Assembly: GCA_017458285.1 (NCBI GenBank)
Contig: JAFTFU010000204.1
Coordinates: 1-38,052, forward strand
DNA from: Clostridia bacterium
GTDB taxonomy: Bacteria > Bacillota > Clostridia > TANB77 > CAG-508
Length of the DNA: 38,052 nt
Direction: 5' to 3'
Part shown: positions 1 to 6,773 of the stretch, piece after piece
Numbering within the stretch: the first letter of the stretch is position 1
Layout: each line of letters starts with the position of its first letter
Notes under the pieces: model-generated
Told to the model about the DNA's origin: nothing
Databases searched by the model: none
What the model saw: the letters and a program-made list of their open reading frames with translations, nothing else
Translations under genes and position numbers: made by a program

Positions 1-705
1 ACATTGCACAAAATCAAAGTTTTGTGCAAAATGGAATAGGAGTAAAATATAGAATACCTGGTTCAGGTATCCCCTTCAAGTCTTGATACTACTTGCTTAC
101 AAGCTCTTAATAGTATCTTGTATTTAGTTATTTTTCTTTTATTTTATCCATTTTCAGTATAACGGCTATTTTTTATTTATACTATATTTAGTATTCATTA
201 TTATAATTTTTATTCATTATATTTATATTCTTATATTAGATCTTATATTTTAAACAACAACTTATATTACTTAAATAAAAAAACGCCTTAAAAACGATTT
301 TAGCGATTCGTCTTAAAATAGCCTTATTTTTTAGACAACAAACTATATGGCTAATTTTTAAAAACGGCTTAAAATCGATTCTCACACGTCGATTTTCAAG
401 TAGTTTTGGAGCCGAACTTCAGTTACTGCAATAATTACATAGATTTATATAAATCATTAAAAATTACATATTATAATAATAAATAAATATGAAATTCCTA
501 TAATAAATCATTATAAGTATTATAATATCAAAATATTTGTAATTGTAAAATAAAGTTTTAATCATTTAAGATGAAGTTTTATTAGTTAATTGTAAAAATG
601 ACTTAAAAACGATTTTCAAAGGCTTAGATTTATATAATTATAATTAATTCTGAAAATCATATAAAAAATTTATCAAATAACAAATGTTCGTTTTTTGAGA
701 TAGAA
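1..705. repeat. AT-rich cassette tail with dispersed short repeats, copy A
   Basis: No gene is seen here. The stretch holds sequence repeated at 1740-2290. Positions 16-75 match 1740-1800 (shared core GGAATAGGAGTAAAATA). Positions 333-392 match 2041-2101 (AGACAAC..AAACTATAT, then CTTAAAATCGATTCTC), with a third diverged copy at 1850-1899. Positions 678-697 match 2269-2288 (AACAAATGTTCGTTTTTTGA). A perfect inverted repeat TTGCACAAAA/TTTTGTGCAA lies at about 4-29, and ATACCTG/CAGGTAT at about 55-71. It forms the downstream tail of the HD-gene cassette on the minus strand. Confidence 0.7.
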
Positions 706-746
706 ACAAAAAATCTGAAACTATGAATCAAATTTCAGATTTTTAT
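706..746 (-). terminator. Rho-independent terminator after the HD gene
   Basis: Inverted repeat AAAATCTGAAA (708-720 region) with TTTCAGATTTTT (733-744). Read on the minus strand the hairpin is followed by a T-rich run. It lies about 70 bases past the stop of the HD-domain gene and resembles the terminator at 2317-2353 after the Nudix gene. Confidence 0.65.
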
Positions 747-814
747 ATATTTCTAAAATTTTATGTATAAAAATCACCTCTATCCTACCTTTTATGTGAT
801 TTTTATACATGTTT

Positions 815-1399
815 TTAATTTAAATTCAATTTAGAAATATTATTAAATATAATATCGTGTAAATATCTAATTAAATTTCCAATTTCTCTGTCATAAATTT
901 CTTTTGATATTTCAAACTCTAAAATATTTTCTCGTAATGTTGGCAACATATCCAATATTTTATTAAATCTGCAATTATTTTCAATGCAACTTTTCCATCT
1001 GCTAATACCAACAAAATCAATTTTATCTGCATCTCTGATAATTTTTCCTTCAATAGTTTCTGGATGTTCAGACCATCCGTGCTTGTATATAGCTAAATAG
1101 CATTTCTCTATGAAAGATGTTGAATAATTTTCATTTATCAATTCTTGTTTTAACATTTCTGCACTTAATAAAGCATGTCCTTTTTCTCCTTTAATTCTTC
1201 CTACATCATGCCAATATGCAGATAATATGCAGACATCTGCATCTGCTCGAGTTTCAACTGACAATATTTCTTTCGTATATTTAACAATAGATTCCATATG
1301 TGATAATGAATGTTTGGGGTCTGAAACTCTACCCATAATTTCAGTTGCTTTTAATATTAATTTACTATATTTATTTTCAATTTCATCAAAATTTTTCAT
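815..1399 (-). CDS. HD-domain metal-dependent phosphohydrolase
   Basis: A 194-residue HD-superfamily protein. The metal-ligand pattern is visible: His34 in SLSHM, His64-Asp65 in AYWHDVGR, and Asp125 in the IIRDADKID segment, with further His residues at 75 and 107. Length and layout fit small stand-alone HD hydrolases (YedJ/YpgQ type), which as a family act on nucleotides or phosphate esters; the substrate here is unknown. The ATG has a good site, GGAG, 8 bases upstream. The gene starts only 22 bases after a terminator hairpin that closes three 36-nt repeats. That is the position a toxin gene takes in a type III toxin-antitoxin locus. The catalytic residues appear intact. A toxin role is inference from position only; it could equally be ordinary cargo. 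Confidence 0.85.
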   Translation of the reverse strand: MKNFDEIENKYSKLILKATEIMGRVSDPKHSLSHMESIVKYTKEILSVETRADADVCILSAYWHDVGRIKGEKGHALLSAEMLKQELINENYSTSFIEKCYLAIYKHGWSEHPETIEGKIIRDADKIDFVGISRWKSCIENNCRFNKILDMLPTLRENILEFEISKEIYDREIGNLIRYLHDIIFNNISKLNLN

Positions 1400-1410
1400 T
1401 TACTATCTCC

Positions 1411-1447
1411 TTTAAACAAAATGTGACTGCCAGTTATGACAGCCACA
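1411..1447 (-). terminator. Terminator between repeat RNA 1 and the HD gene
   Basis: Ten-base stem TGTGACTGCC (1422-1431) with GACAGCCACA (1438-1447), loop of six. Two pairs become G-U in RNA. On the minus strand it is followed by TTTTGTTTAAA and then the ribosome binding site of the HD gene. A leaky terminator at this place is typical between antitoxin RNA and toxin in type III loci. Confidence 0.7.
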
Positions 1448-1459
1448 TACTATTTTCAG

Positions 1460-1566
1460 TTCCTACTATGGCAAGGATATTCCTACTTTTTTAAGTTCTT
1501 ACTATGGCAAAGATATTCCTACTTTTTTAAGTCCCTACTTTAGCAAGGGTATTCTAATCTTTTTAA
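1460..1566 (-). repeat. Three tandem 36-bp repeats, array 1
   Basis: Units begin at 1460, 1496 and 1532, each opening TTCCTACTATGGCAAGGATA or a close variant and ending near CTTTTTTAAG. The period is exactly 36 and there are no spacers. Unit 3 is the most diverged. The array 2 unit at 3755 has a different sequence but keeps the period, the CTTTTTTAAG block and, on the minus strand, GCCAT in the loop. Confidence 0.9.
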
Positions 1567-1625
1567 GCTATATAGCAATATTTATTATATGTATTGTATA
1601 TAAATTTATTGCTTACTCTATATAT

Positions 1626-1654
1626 AATATAACATATTTTTATGTAATTATCAA
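1626..1654 (-). promoter_or_regulatory. Promoter of repeat RNA 1
   Basis: On the minus strand TTGATA (1649-1654), a 17-base spacer, and TATATT (1626-1631). The equivalent promoter of array 2 (3921-3949) has the same spacing and a similar flank, including the downstream leader. Confidence 0.6.
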
Positions 1655-1681
1655 TATTTTCAAAAGAATAATTTTTAAATT

Positions 1682-1721
1682 TTTCAAAAAATGTACCATC
1701 TTTTAATCTAAATGGTGGTAC
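1682..1721 (-). terminator. Possible terminator upstream of cassette 1
   Basis: Eight-base stem GTACCATC (1693-1700) with GGTGGTAC (1714-1721), one G-T pair. On the minus strand it is followed by ATTTTTTG. It would end minus-strand transcripts coming from the ToxN/Nudix cassette before promoter 1. Confidence 0.5.
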
Positions 1722-2310
1722 AAAAAATAGCCCAGTATCAAAGTTTTGCGCAAAAAGGAATAGGAGTAAAATAGAAAGTACCTGTTTCAAGTACCTCCCT
1801 TTCAAAATCGGCTATTCCTTGCTATAAGCTCGTTTTAGCTGTTTTTTACAGACAATAAACTACATTACTTTTTAATAAAAACCTCTTAAAATCGATTCTG
1901 GAGCTTCAATATTTTGTGTTATGTCTGGTTGGATTTTTTTCATTATTGCAACCTAATATTTTATAAAAAAATTATATAACTTCAGATTATTTTTCAAAAA
2001 ATCATAAATCCTTATATTTCAGTATTTTGACTTATTTTATAGACAACACAAACTATATGCCGGAAATTTAAAAACGGCTTAAAATCGATTCTCGTGCGTC
2101 GTTTTTTTAGCCATTTTTCAGCGATTTTAAAAAGTGCCTAAAATTAAGCATTTCTATAAGAATTACATTATAAATATTATATTTTATAAATTGAACATTA
2201 AAATTATATAACAATTATAAAAAATATTTATAATTTTATAATATAAAAATTCATTTAAAAACATTATTAACAAATGTTCGTTTTTTGAAATTATTAACCA
2301 AACATTGCAC
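1722..2310. repeat. AT-rich cassette tail with dispersed short repeats, copy B
   Basis: No convincing gene. It carries the second copy of the tail described for 1-705, in the same order: GGAATAGGAGTAAAATA at about 1757-1773, the AGACAAC..CTTAAAATCGATTCTC block at 1850-1899 and again at 2041-2093, and AACAAATGTTCGTTTTTTGA at 2269-2288. It forms the tail of the ToxN/Nudix cassette. Confidence 0.65.
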
Positions 2311-2316
2311 AAATTT

Positions 2317-2353
2317 AAAATCTGAATTTCATAAATTAAAAATTTCAGATTTT
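2317..2353 (-). terminator. Terminator after the Nudix gene
   Basis: Stem AAAATCTGAA (2317-2326) with TTCAGATTTT (2344-2353). It is the counterpart of the 706-746 terminator. The 157 bases between it and the Nudix stop contain only a short open stretch (minus strand, ending about 2400, read as NISELIPEDLTKIF then stop) that may be a decayed protein tail. Confidence 0.55.
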
Positions 2354-2510
2354 TTTATATTAAATTTAATTTTTATAATTTTATTATGTTAAAATTTTTT
2401 AAAATATTTTCGTAAGATCTTCTGGAATAAGTTCTGAAATATTACTTTTTATTTATTTTTAAAATCTTCTTTTTTTCAAAACTACCCCTCTCTCCTAATC
2501 TAATACTTTA

Positions 2511-2915
2511 TTAATTTTTATTTATATCGTCAATAACCTTTTTAAACATTTCTTTCCAATTTTCAAATGTTAATGTATCTAAAGCTTCTTCGAAATTACA
2601 CCATTTTGCATTTTCTATTTCACTTTCTTGCATTACTATTTCTTTATTTTTAGTTTTTGCTACAAATAGTATAGCAGTTTTATCTATTTCATCTCTTATG
2701 ATGTAATTTAAGGTATATCTTTTTTCTAAATCGATTTCAACTTCTAATCCTACCTCTTCTTTTACTTCTCTTAATGATGTTTCTATTTCTGTTTCTCCTT
2801 CTTCCATATGTCCTTTTGGAAATCCCCAAAAATTTCTATTTTTTTCATACACCAATAGAACTTTTCCGTTATTAATAATAATACATCCACAGCTTTTTTC
2901 TTTTTTTAAATCCAT
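2511..2915 (-). CDS. Nudix hydrolase
   Basis: A 134-residue single-domain Nudix protein. The complete Nudix box runs from Gly35 to Leu57: GHMEEGE, seven residues, then REVKEEVGL. It matches the G-x5-E-x7-REUXEEXGU pattern, whose glutamates bind catalytic divalent metal. The WGFPKGH lead-in resembles Ap4A-hydrolase/MutT-type members that cleave nucleoside diphosphates linked to another group; the exact substrate cannot be read. Start ATG at 2915 with AGGAG upstream. It follows the repaired end of the ToxN-like gene by 18 bases, so the two are probably co-transcribed. A Nudix enzyme is not a standard part of ToxIN loci. Confidence 0.9.
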   Translation of the reverse strand: MDLKKEKSCGCIIINNGKVLLVYEKNRNFWGFPKGHMEEGETEIETSLREVKEEVGLEVEIDLEKRYTLNYIIRDEIDKTAILFVAKTKNKEIVMQESEIENAKWCNFEEALDTLTFENWKEMFKKVIDDINKN

Positions 2916-2933
2916 ATATCTATCTCCTATTAT

Positions 2934-3444
2934 TTAAAACTTATTATTATATTCTTTACATTTTTCTTCTAATAATTTAAAATTACAACATCTTACTTTT
3001 ATATTTGCTGATAATCTATCATTATTATATAATTGATATAGTTTTAAATGATTTATTTTTAACCTGATGAAAATTTGCATTTAAGCAATCAAGTTGTTCT
3101 CTTAATAATCTTTGATACTTTAATTCAGAAAGTGTCAATGTTTCTTTGTTTAAATCAACTAATGTATAATTGGCTTCAGTAACTGGTATCATATTATTAA
3201 AATTAACAGCACCCAATTCACCATTTTTTATTTTGAAAAAATCAACTGTATTTTTCATATTTTTATGTTTAGGTTTGGGACTTGATAGTGGTGCAAAATA
3301 TTCACATTTATCTATTTTAAACAGTATACCTATAAAAGGTCTTAATTCTTTTTCAAATTTATTATAAGATACTTTATTATCATATTTCCTAAGATAATCA
3401 CAATAATCTGAATTTACTCTAACAATTTTTAAATTTAAGATCAT
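2934..3444 (-). pseudogene. toxN: ToxN/AbiQ-family type III toxin endoribonuclease, frameshifted
   Basis: The uninterrupted frame (3025-3444) gives 139 residues recognisable as ToxN/AbiQ. It has YLRKYDNKV near residues 17-25, FIGILFKID at 37-45, the active-site-like SSPKPKH at 54-60 (TSPK in known ToxN), a LGAVNFNNMIP block at 78-87, and LREQLDCLNANF near 114-125. The frame ends at 3025, but the next frame carries the missing tail (SANIKVRCCNF, LLEEKCKEYNNKF) to a stop at 2934. The total of 511 bases is 170 codons plus one base, matching full-length ToxN (about 170) with one extra base. ATG at 3444 has AGGAGG upstream. ToxN cleaves RNA and is held by its repeat RNA. The frameshift may have killed the toxin or may be a base-call error. 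Confidence 0.85.
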
Positions 3445-3706
3445 TATTATACCTCCTATCTCTATAAATGAAAGATTATCTCTCTTTTTCTTAAAGTTTT
3501 ATTTTATATATTTTATATTTAATCTATTTTATTAGATTAAATAAATTTAAAAACACATTTAATAGACACACTAAAAAATGCGTTGTTTATGTTGATTTCA
3601 TTATCTTTTTTACCTAGAATCTTTCTTCACTATTAACCCTATCACTTCTCTCTGGATCTGCTTAAAGTAAAATTATTATATAATACTTATAATATAAAAA
3701 CAAGCG
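3445..3706 (-). other. Gap between repeat RNA 2 and toxN
   Basis: These 262 bases separate array 2 from toxN, much more than usual in type III loci. They hold a promoter at 3675-3703, an inverted repeat ATTTAATCTA/TAGATTAAAT (3517-3542), and a short minus-strand open stretch ending DPERSDRVNSEERF that resembles a protein tail. This may be an insertion remnant. No complete gene is seen. Confidence 0.4.
3675..3703 (-). promoter_or_regulatory. Possible separate promoter for toxN-Nudix
   Basis: On the minus strand TTGTTT (3698-3703), a 17-base spacer, then TATAAT (3675-3680), just past the terminator of repeat RNA 2. It could express toxin and Nudix independently of the repeat RNA. Confidence 0.45.
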
Positions 3707-3743
3707 AACAAATTAAAAAGATTAGAGTTTAGTCTCTAATCTT
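3707..3743 (-). terminator. Terminator of repeat RNA 2
   Basis: Perfect ten-base stem AAGATTAGAG (3718-3727) with CTCTAATCTT (3734-3743), loop of six. On the minus strand it is followed by TTTTTAATTTG. It has the same stem and loop lengths as the array 1 terminator. Confidence 0.8.
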
Positions 3744-3754
3744 ACTTTTTTAAT

Positions 3755-3862
3755 TTCCAATTTAATGGCTGGAAACACCGCTTTTTTATATTCCAATTTA
3801 ATGGCTGGAATCACCGCTTTTTTAAGTTCCAATTTAATGGCTGGAATCACCACTTTTTTTGT
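3755..3862 (-). repeat. Three tandem 36-bp repeats, array 2
   Basis: Units start at 3755, 3791 and 3827, each opening with TTCCAATTTAATGGCTGGAA followed by ACACCGC, TCACCGC or TCACCAC and a T run. The period is exactly 36, the units are contiguous, and only a few bases differ between them. Confidence 0.92.
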
Positions 3863-3920
3863 GCTATATAGCAATATTATTATATGCAAATTATATAAAA
3901 TTATTGCTTAATATACTATA

Positions 3921-3949
3921 AATATAGCATATTTTTTAAAACTAATCAA
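3921..3949 (-). promoter_or_regulatory. Promoter of repeat RNA 2
   Basis: On the minus strand TTGATT (3944-3949), a 17-base spacer, TATATT (3921-3926). The region from here to 3863 is clearly homologous to 1567-1660 upstream of array 1. Confidence 0.6.
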
Positions 3950-4055
3950 TATTTTCGCTAAATTTTTTATAATTTTAAATTTGTCAATTTAGTAGATGAA
4001 TTATTAAATATTAACTTATATGTTGGTTTGTATTATTAAAGTTTTTTTCAAAACT

Positions 4056-4205
4056 CTATCTAGATTCTTTATATTTTCTTCTTTTTAATTCTGCTTTTAA
4101 TTCATTTTTAGCATGTGCTGCCATACCATAAACTTCTCTTATATAAGACATTATTAAAACATCTGCATCTTTATTATTTCTTATTAAAGTCGCAATATCT
4201 AACAA
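4056..4205 (-). pseudogene. Short 3' gene remnant, unknown
   Basis: An open minus-strand stretch of about 50 codons ends at 4056. It has protein-like composition (NNKDADVLIMSYIREVYG, then AAHAKNELKAELKRRKYKES) and no credible start or ribosome binding site. It abuts the 3' end of the ZIP gene and looks like the tail of a lost gene. I do not recognise the family. Confidence 0.3.
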
Positions 4206-4210
4206 AATTA

Positions 4211-4988
4211 CTATCCTAACGCAACATCTAATATCATCATAATAATAAATCCTATTGCAAAACCTATTGTGCCAATATTTGAATGTTCTCCATCTTGTGA
4301 TTCTGGTATTAATTCTTCTACTACTACATAAATCATTGCTCCAGCTGCAAAAGATAGAAGATAAGGTAATACTGCTTGAATTGTACCTGTAATAAGTAAT
4401 GTTATAACTGCACCTATTGGCTCAACAATTCCTGATAGTGTTCCATATAAAAAAGCTTTCGATTTTGACATACCTTCGCTTTTTAAAGGCATAGAAATAA
4501 TTGCACCTTCTGGCAGATTTTGTATTGCTATTCCTATTGCCAAAGCAAATGCACCTGCCATTGTTATTCCTGAATTTTGTGCTATTGCTCCTGCAAAACA
4601 TACTCCGTACAGCCATTCCTTCTGGTATATTATGAAGCGTTACAGCTAGAACCATCATAGTTGATTTCTTGAATTTACTTTTTATTCCCTCTGGCTCATC
4701 ACTTTTTAAATGTAAATGTGGGATTATATTGTCTAATACTAATAAAAATATTATTCCTAATATAAATCCAACTGTTGCAGGAATCCATGCAATTACATTT
4801 TGTTCTTCTGCCATTTCTATTGATGGAATAAGCAAAGACCAAACTGATGCTGCAATCATAACTCCAGATGCAAAACCAAGTAGTATCTTTTCGACATTGC
4901 TATTTAATTTATTTTTCATTAGGAATACAGCACTTGCTCCTAATGTAGTTCCCAAAAATGGAATTATTATTCCCAAAAAAATTTCCAT
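4211..4988 (-). pseudogene. ZIP-family metal transporter, frameshifted
   Basis: Two overlapping frames together encode one ZIP transporter of about 259 residues. The first (from ATG 4988) gives an N-terminal membrane helix, then LLGFASGVMIAASVWSLLIP, and the conserved metal-site helix VTLHNIPEGMAV. The second (to 4211) continues FAGAIAQNSG, the second metal motif AIQNLPEGAI, and the last helices. ZIP proteins bring zinc, iron or manganese into the cytoplasm; this member is closest in layout to the GufA/ZupT group. The break is at about 4607, where one extra base (minus strand GTACGGAGTA, expected GTAGGAGTA) shifts the frame. Both halves are otherwise clean, so the event is recent or an error. 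Confidence 0.85.
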
Positions 4989-5390
4989 TGTATCACTTCT
5001 CCTATTCTTATATTTTTTTAGAAAAAAATTTATTCTTTCTTTTTACTATATCATGCATATTGTTACTATCTTCACATTTATCTAGCTTCTCTAAATATTT
5101 TCTAAAATAATGTTATTTGATTATCTTCTACAATAAATTCACTTGTATATTTAAAGCATTCATCTGGAGTATGAATAATATTGTGTTCTTCACAAACTTT
5201 ATTAAAAATCGTCATAAGTTCATCATTGTTTTTGCCCATAAGAACGCGTTCTTTTCTATAAATTTAGTTCTTACTATTTTTGATTCTATATTTAAAATTT
5301 ATTATTCATTATTCGTGAACTACTGTTTTAGTATATTGAATATTATTACATTTGTCAACAAATTTTTTGATTTTTTCCCAAAAAAAATTA
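4989..5390. other. Intergenic stretch with a decayed gene tail
   Basis: No complete gene is seen. Apart from the remnant at 5102-5239, the sequence is AT-rich; the open plus-strand frame across it (from 5117) has no ribosome binding site and is rejected. Confidence 0.4.
5102..5239 (-). pseudogene. C-terminal remnant of a radical-SAM/SPL-like protein
   Basis: A 45-codon minus-strand stretch reads GKNNDELMTIFNKVCEEHNI, then HTPDECFKYTSEF and ends NQITLF. This resembles the extreme C-terminus of spore-photolyase-like radical SAM proteins. A stop lies about 36 bases upstream in frame and no iron-sulfur cysteine cluster remains, so this is a fragment. Family assignment from a tail alone is tentative. 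Confidence 0.35.
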
Positions 5391-5419
5391 TTACATCAAA
5401 TAAAAAAATATGTTATAAT
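5391..5419 (+). promoter_or_regulatory. Promoter for the DUF2798/kinase-like operon
   Basis: TTACAT (5391-5396), a 17-base spacer, TATAAT (5414-5419), about 100 bases before the first gene. Confidence 0.55.
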
Positions 5420-5517
5420 AAGATTTATATGTTTGAAGAAATAATTAAAAAAGCTAATATATATGCTAATTTATTTTTCTTTTATATGTAACAAAATAAG
5501 AAAGGAGAGAAATACCA

Positions 5518-6021
5518 ATGAACGAAACACGATTACCAAGAAATGGAAAAGAAGCACTACTATATGGTGGGATTATATGCATTATCACTGTTATTGTAAT
5601 GTTAATTCTAAATATTGGGACAGCTTTTGGTGGTTTTAGTAAAGAAGCCATAAAAACTATTCTAATATTAATTCCAATAATTTGGATTATTGCAATGCTT
5701 TTGGAGTCTTTATTAGTAGGAAGAATTTCAGAAAAATTAGTTGAAAAATTCACTGAACCTTCAGACGGTTTTAACACAAGAATTTTATTTAATATTTTAT
5801 TTTGTGTAACTGGAATGTCTGCCATTATGACAATTATAGGTGGAATGATTGGAGAAGGGAAATTATCCTTAGAACCATTTATTACTTTTCCATCTCACTG
5901 GCCTCGTAATTTCTGTGTGGCATTTTGGTGTGAAATTTTATTGGCACAACCAATTGCAAGAAAAGCGATGAAATTACTACACAAAAAAACTGATAAAAAA
6001 GATATTAAAGGAGACGATTAG
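5518..6021 (+). CDS. DUF2798 membrane protein
   Basis: A 167-residue integral membrane protein with four predicted helices (about residues 15-38, 45-66, 90-112 and 130-150). The two halves look alike, each with a paired-helix DUF2798-type layout (LYGGIICIITVIVMLILNIG near the start; the second half carries FPSHWPRNFCVAFWCEILLA). The role is unknown. ATG 5518 has AAGGAG at proper distance. The stop is followed after one base by the ATG of the cytidylate-kinase-like gene, so the two are surely one operon, behind the promoter at 5391. Confidence 0.75.
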   Translation: MNETRLPRNGKEALLYGGIICIITVIVMLILNIGTAFGGFSKEAIKTILILIPIIWIIAMLLESLLVGRISEKLVEKFTEPSDGFNTRILFNILFCVTGMSAIMTIIGGMIGEGKLSLEPFITFPSHWPRNFCVAFWCEILLAQPIARKAMKLLHKKTDKKDIKGDD

Positions 6022-6022
6022 A

Positions 6023-6619
6023 ATGGATAAAAAAACAATTATTACAATTGGTAGAGAAAATGGCAGTGGTGGAAGATATATAGGTGAAAAATTGGCTCAA
6101 AAATTAGGAATTAATTGTTATAATAACGAACTCATTTCAGAAATTGCAAAAAAATACAATAGCGATTTAAATTATGTCGAAAAAAATGATGAGCAACCTC
6201 CTGAAGGTACGTTTTATTTTGGAGGTCAACCAATCCCTGCAAAGGTATTTGAAGAGCAATCTTCATTAATAAGAGAGATAGCGCAAAAAGAATCTTGTGT
6301 ATTTATTGGAAGAGCTTCCGATTACGTTCTTAAGGATTTTGATAATGTTATTAATGTATTTGTCCATGCACCACTTACTTCAAGAATCGAACGATACAGT
6401 CGTAGAAATAATATTTCAATGGTTGAAGCTGAAAAAGAAATAACAAAACAAGATAAAAAAAGAGCTAGTTTCTATAAATTCTATACAAATCAAATTTGGG
6501 GTGAAGCTAAAAATTACCACATTTGCATAGATACTAGTAAAGTAGGAATAGACGGAGCTGTTCAACTTATTGAGAATTATATGACTTTGAATAATATGAA
6601 TAATGATATAATTCAATAG
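6023..6619 (+). CDS. Cytidylate kinase-like family protein
   Basis: A 198-residue P-loop protein. ITIGRENGSGGRYIGEKLA (residues 7-25) is the nucleotide-binding loop variant of the cytidylate-kinase-like family; CVFIGRASDYVL (about 90-101) and FVHAPLTSRIERYSRR (about 110-126) correspond to the core strand and lid region. The family is built like CMP kinase, but many members sit beside membrane or transport genes and the phosphate acceptor is often unknown. It is translationally coupled to the DUF2798 gene. A canonical CMP kinase role is not demonstrated; a second, different Cmk-like gene lies at 20411. Confidence 0.8.
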   Translation: MDKKTIITIGRENGSGGRYIGEKLAQKLGINCYNNELISEIAKKYNSDLNYVEKNDEQPPEGTFYFGGQPIPAKVFEEQSSLIREIAQKESCVFIGRASDYVLKDFDNVINVFVHAPLTSRIERYSRRNNISMVEAEKEITKQDKKRASFYKFYTNQIWGEAKNYHICIDTSKVGIDGAVQLIENYMTLNNMNNDIIQ

Positions 6620-6675
6620 ATATTAAGTTTTTTGTACACTTTATATCACTAGATATTTTAGCATTTTGTTTTTAG

Positions 6676-6715
6676 AATAGAAGCGGAATCAAATTATTCC
6701 GCTTCTATTTTTCTT
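6676..6715. terminator. Bidirectional terminator
   Basis: Thirteen-base stem AATAGAAGCGGAA (6676-6688) with TTCCGCTTCTATT (6697-6709), followed by TTTTCTTT on the plus strand and preceded by A-rich sequence. It separates the convergent kinase-like and DUF4179 genes. Confidence 0.85.
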
Positions 6716-6773
6716 TACTAAATACCCTATTATTTTTACACTTAGAAATAAATTTCATACAATTTTACTTTTT

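Larger units (their letters stand above)
1411..1619 (-). ncRNA. Candidate type III antitoxin-like repeat RNA 1
   Basis: Predicted minus-strand transcript of about 205 nt. It starts just after a TTGATA-17-TATATT promoter. The leader can pair AGCAATA with TATTGCT, followed by GCTATATAGC. Then come three contiguous 36-nt units and a terminator hairpin. The same order, leader and repeat length occur at 3707-3914, upstream of a ToxN-type toxin. In each unit a four-base stem flanks a loop (TGCCATAGT in units 1 and 2). Units 1 and 2 differ by compensatory changes (TCCT/AGGA, TCTT/AAGA), while unit 3 is CCCT/AGGG with a slightly changed loop. This supports a structured RNA. The function is inferred by analogy with ToxI/AntiQ RNAs. 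Confidence 0.6.
3707..3914 (-). ncRNA. toxI: Candidate type III antitoxin repeat RNA 2 (ToxI-like)
   Basis: Predicted minus-strand RNA of about 205 nt: promoter TTGATT-17-TATATT, leader pairing AGCAATA with TATTGCT, the element GCTATATAGC, three 36-nt repeats and a terminator. Each repeat carries TTCCA and TGGAA flanking a ten-base loop containing GCCAT. Type III antitoxins are known to be tandem RNA repeats of about 34-38 nt preceding a terminator and a ToxN-family gene. Here the ToxN-like gene lies downstream on the same strand, with an unusual 262-base gap. Confidence 0.75.

Noticed and set aside
1..80. Integron attC-like hairpins at cassette borders
   Set aside because: The inverted repeats lack the attC core sites, the second copy has lost one arm, and no integrase gene is present.
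1563..1805. Minus-strand ORF of 80 codons
   Set aside because: It runs through the repeat-RNA promoter, the leader and a terminator, and its start lies in dispersed repeat sequence; no homology pattern.
1460..3862. Possible CRISPR arrays
   Set aside because: The 36-bp units are contiguous with no spacers, only three per array, and no cas gene is in the window.
5117..5491. Plus-strand ORF of 124 codons
   Set aside because: No ribosome binding site, Phe/Ile/Asn-rich low-complexity translation, and it overlaps the minus-strand gene remnant and the 5391 promoter.
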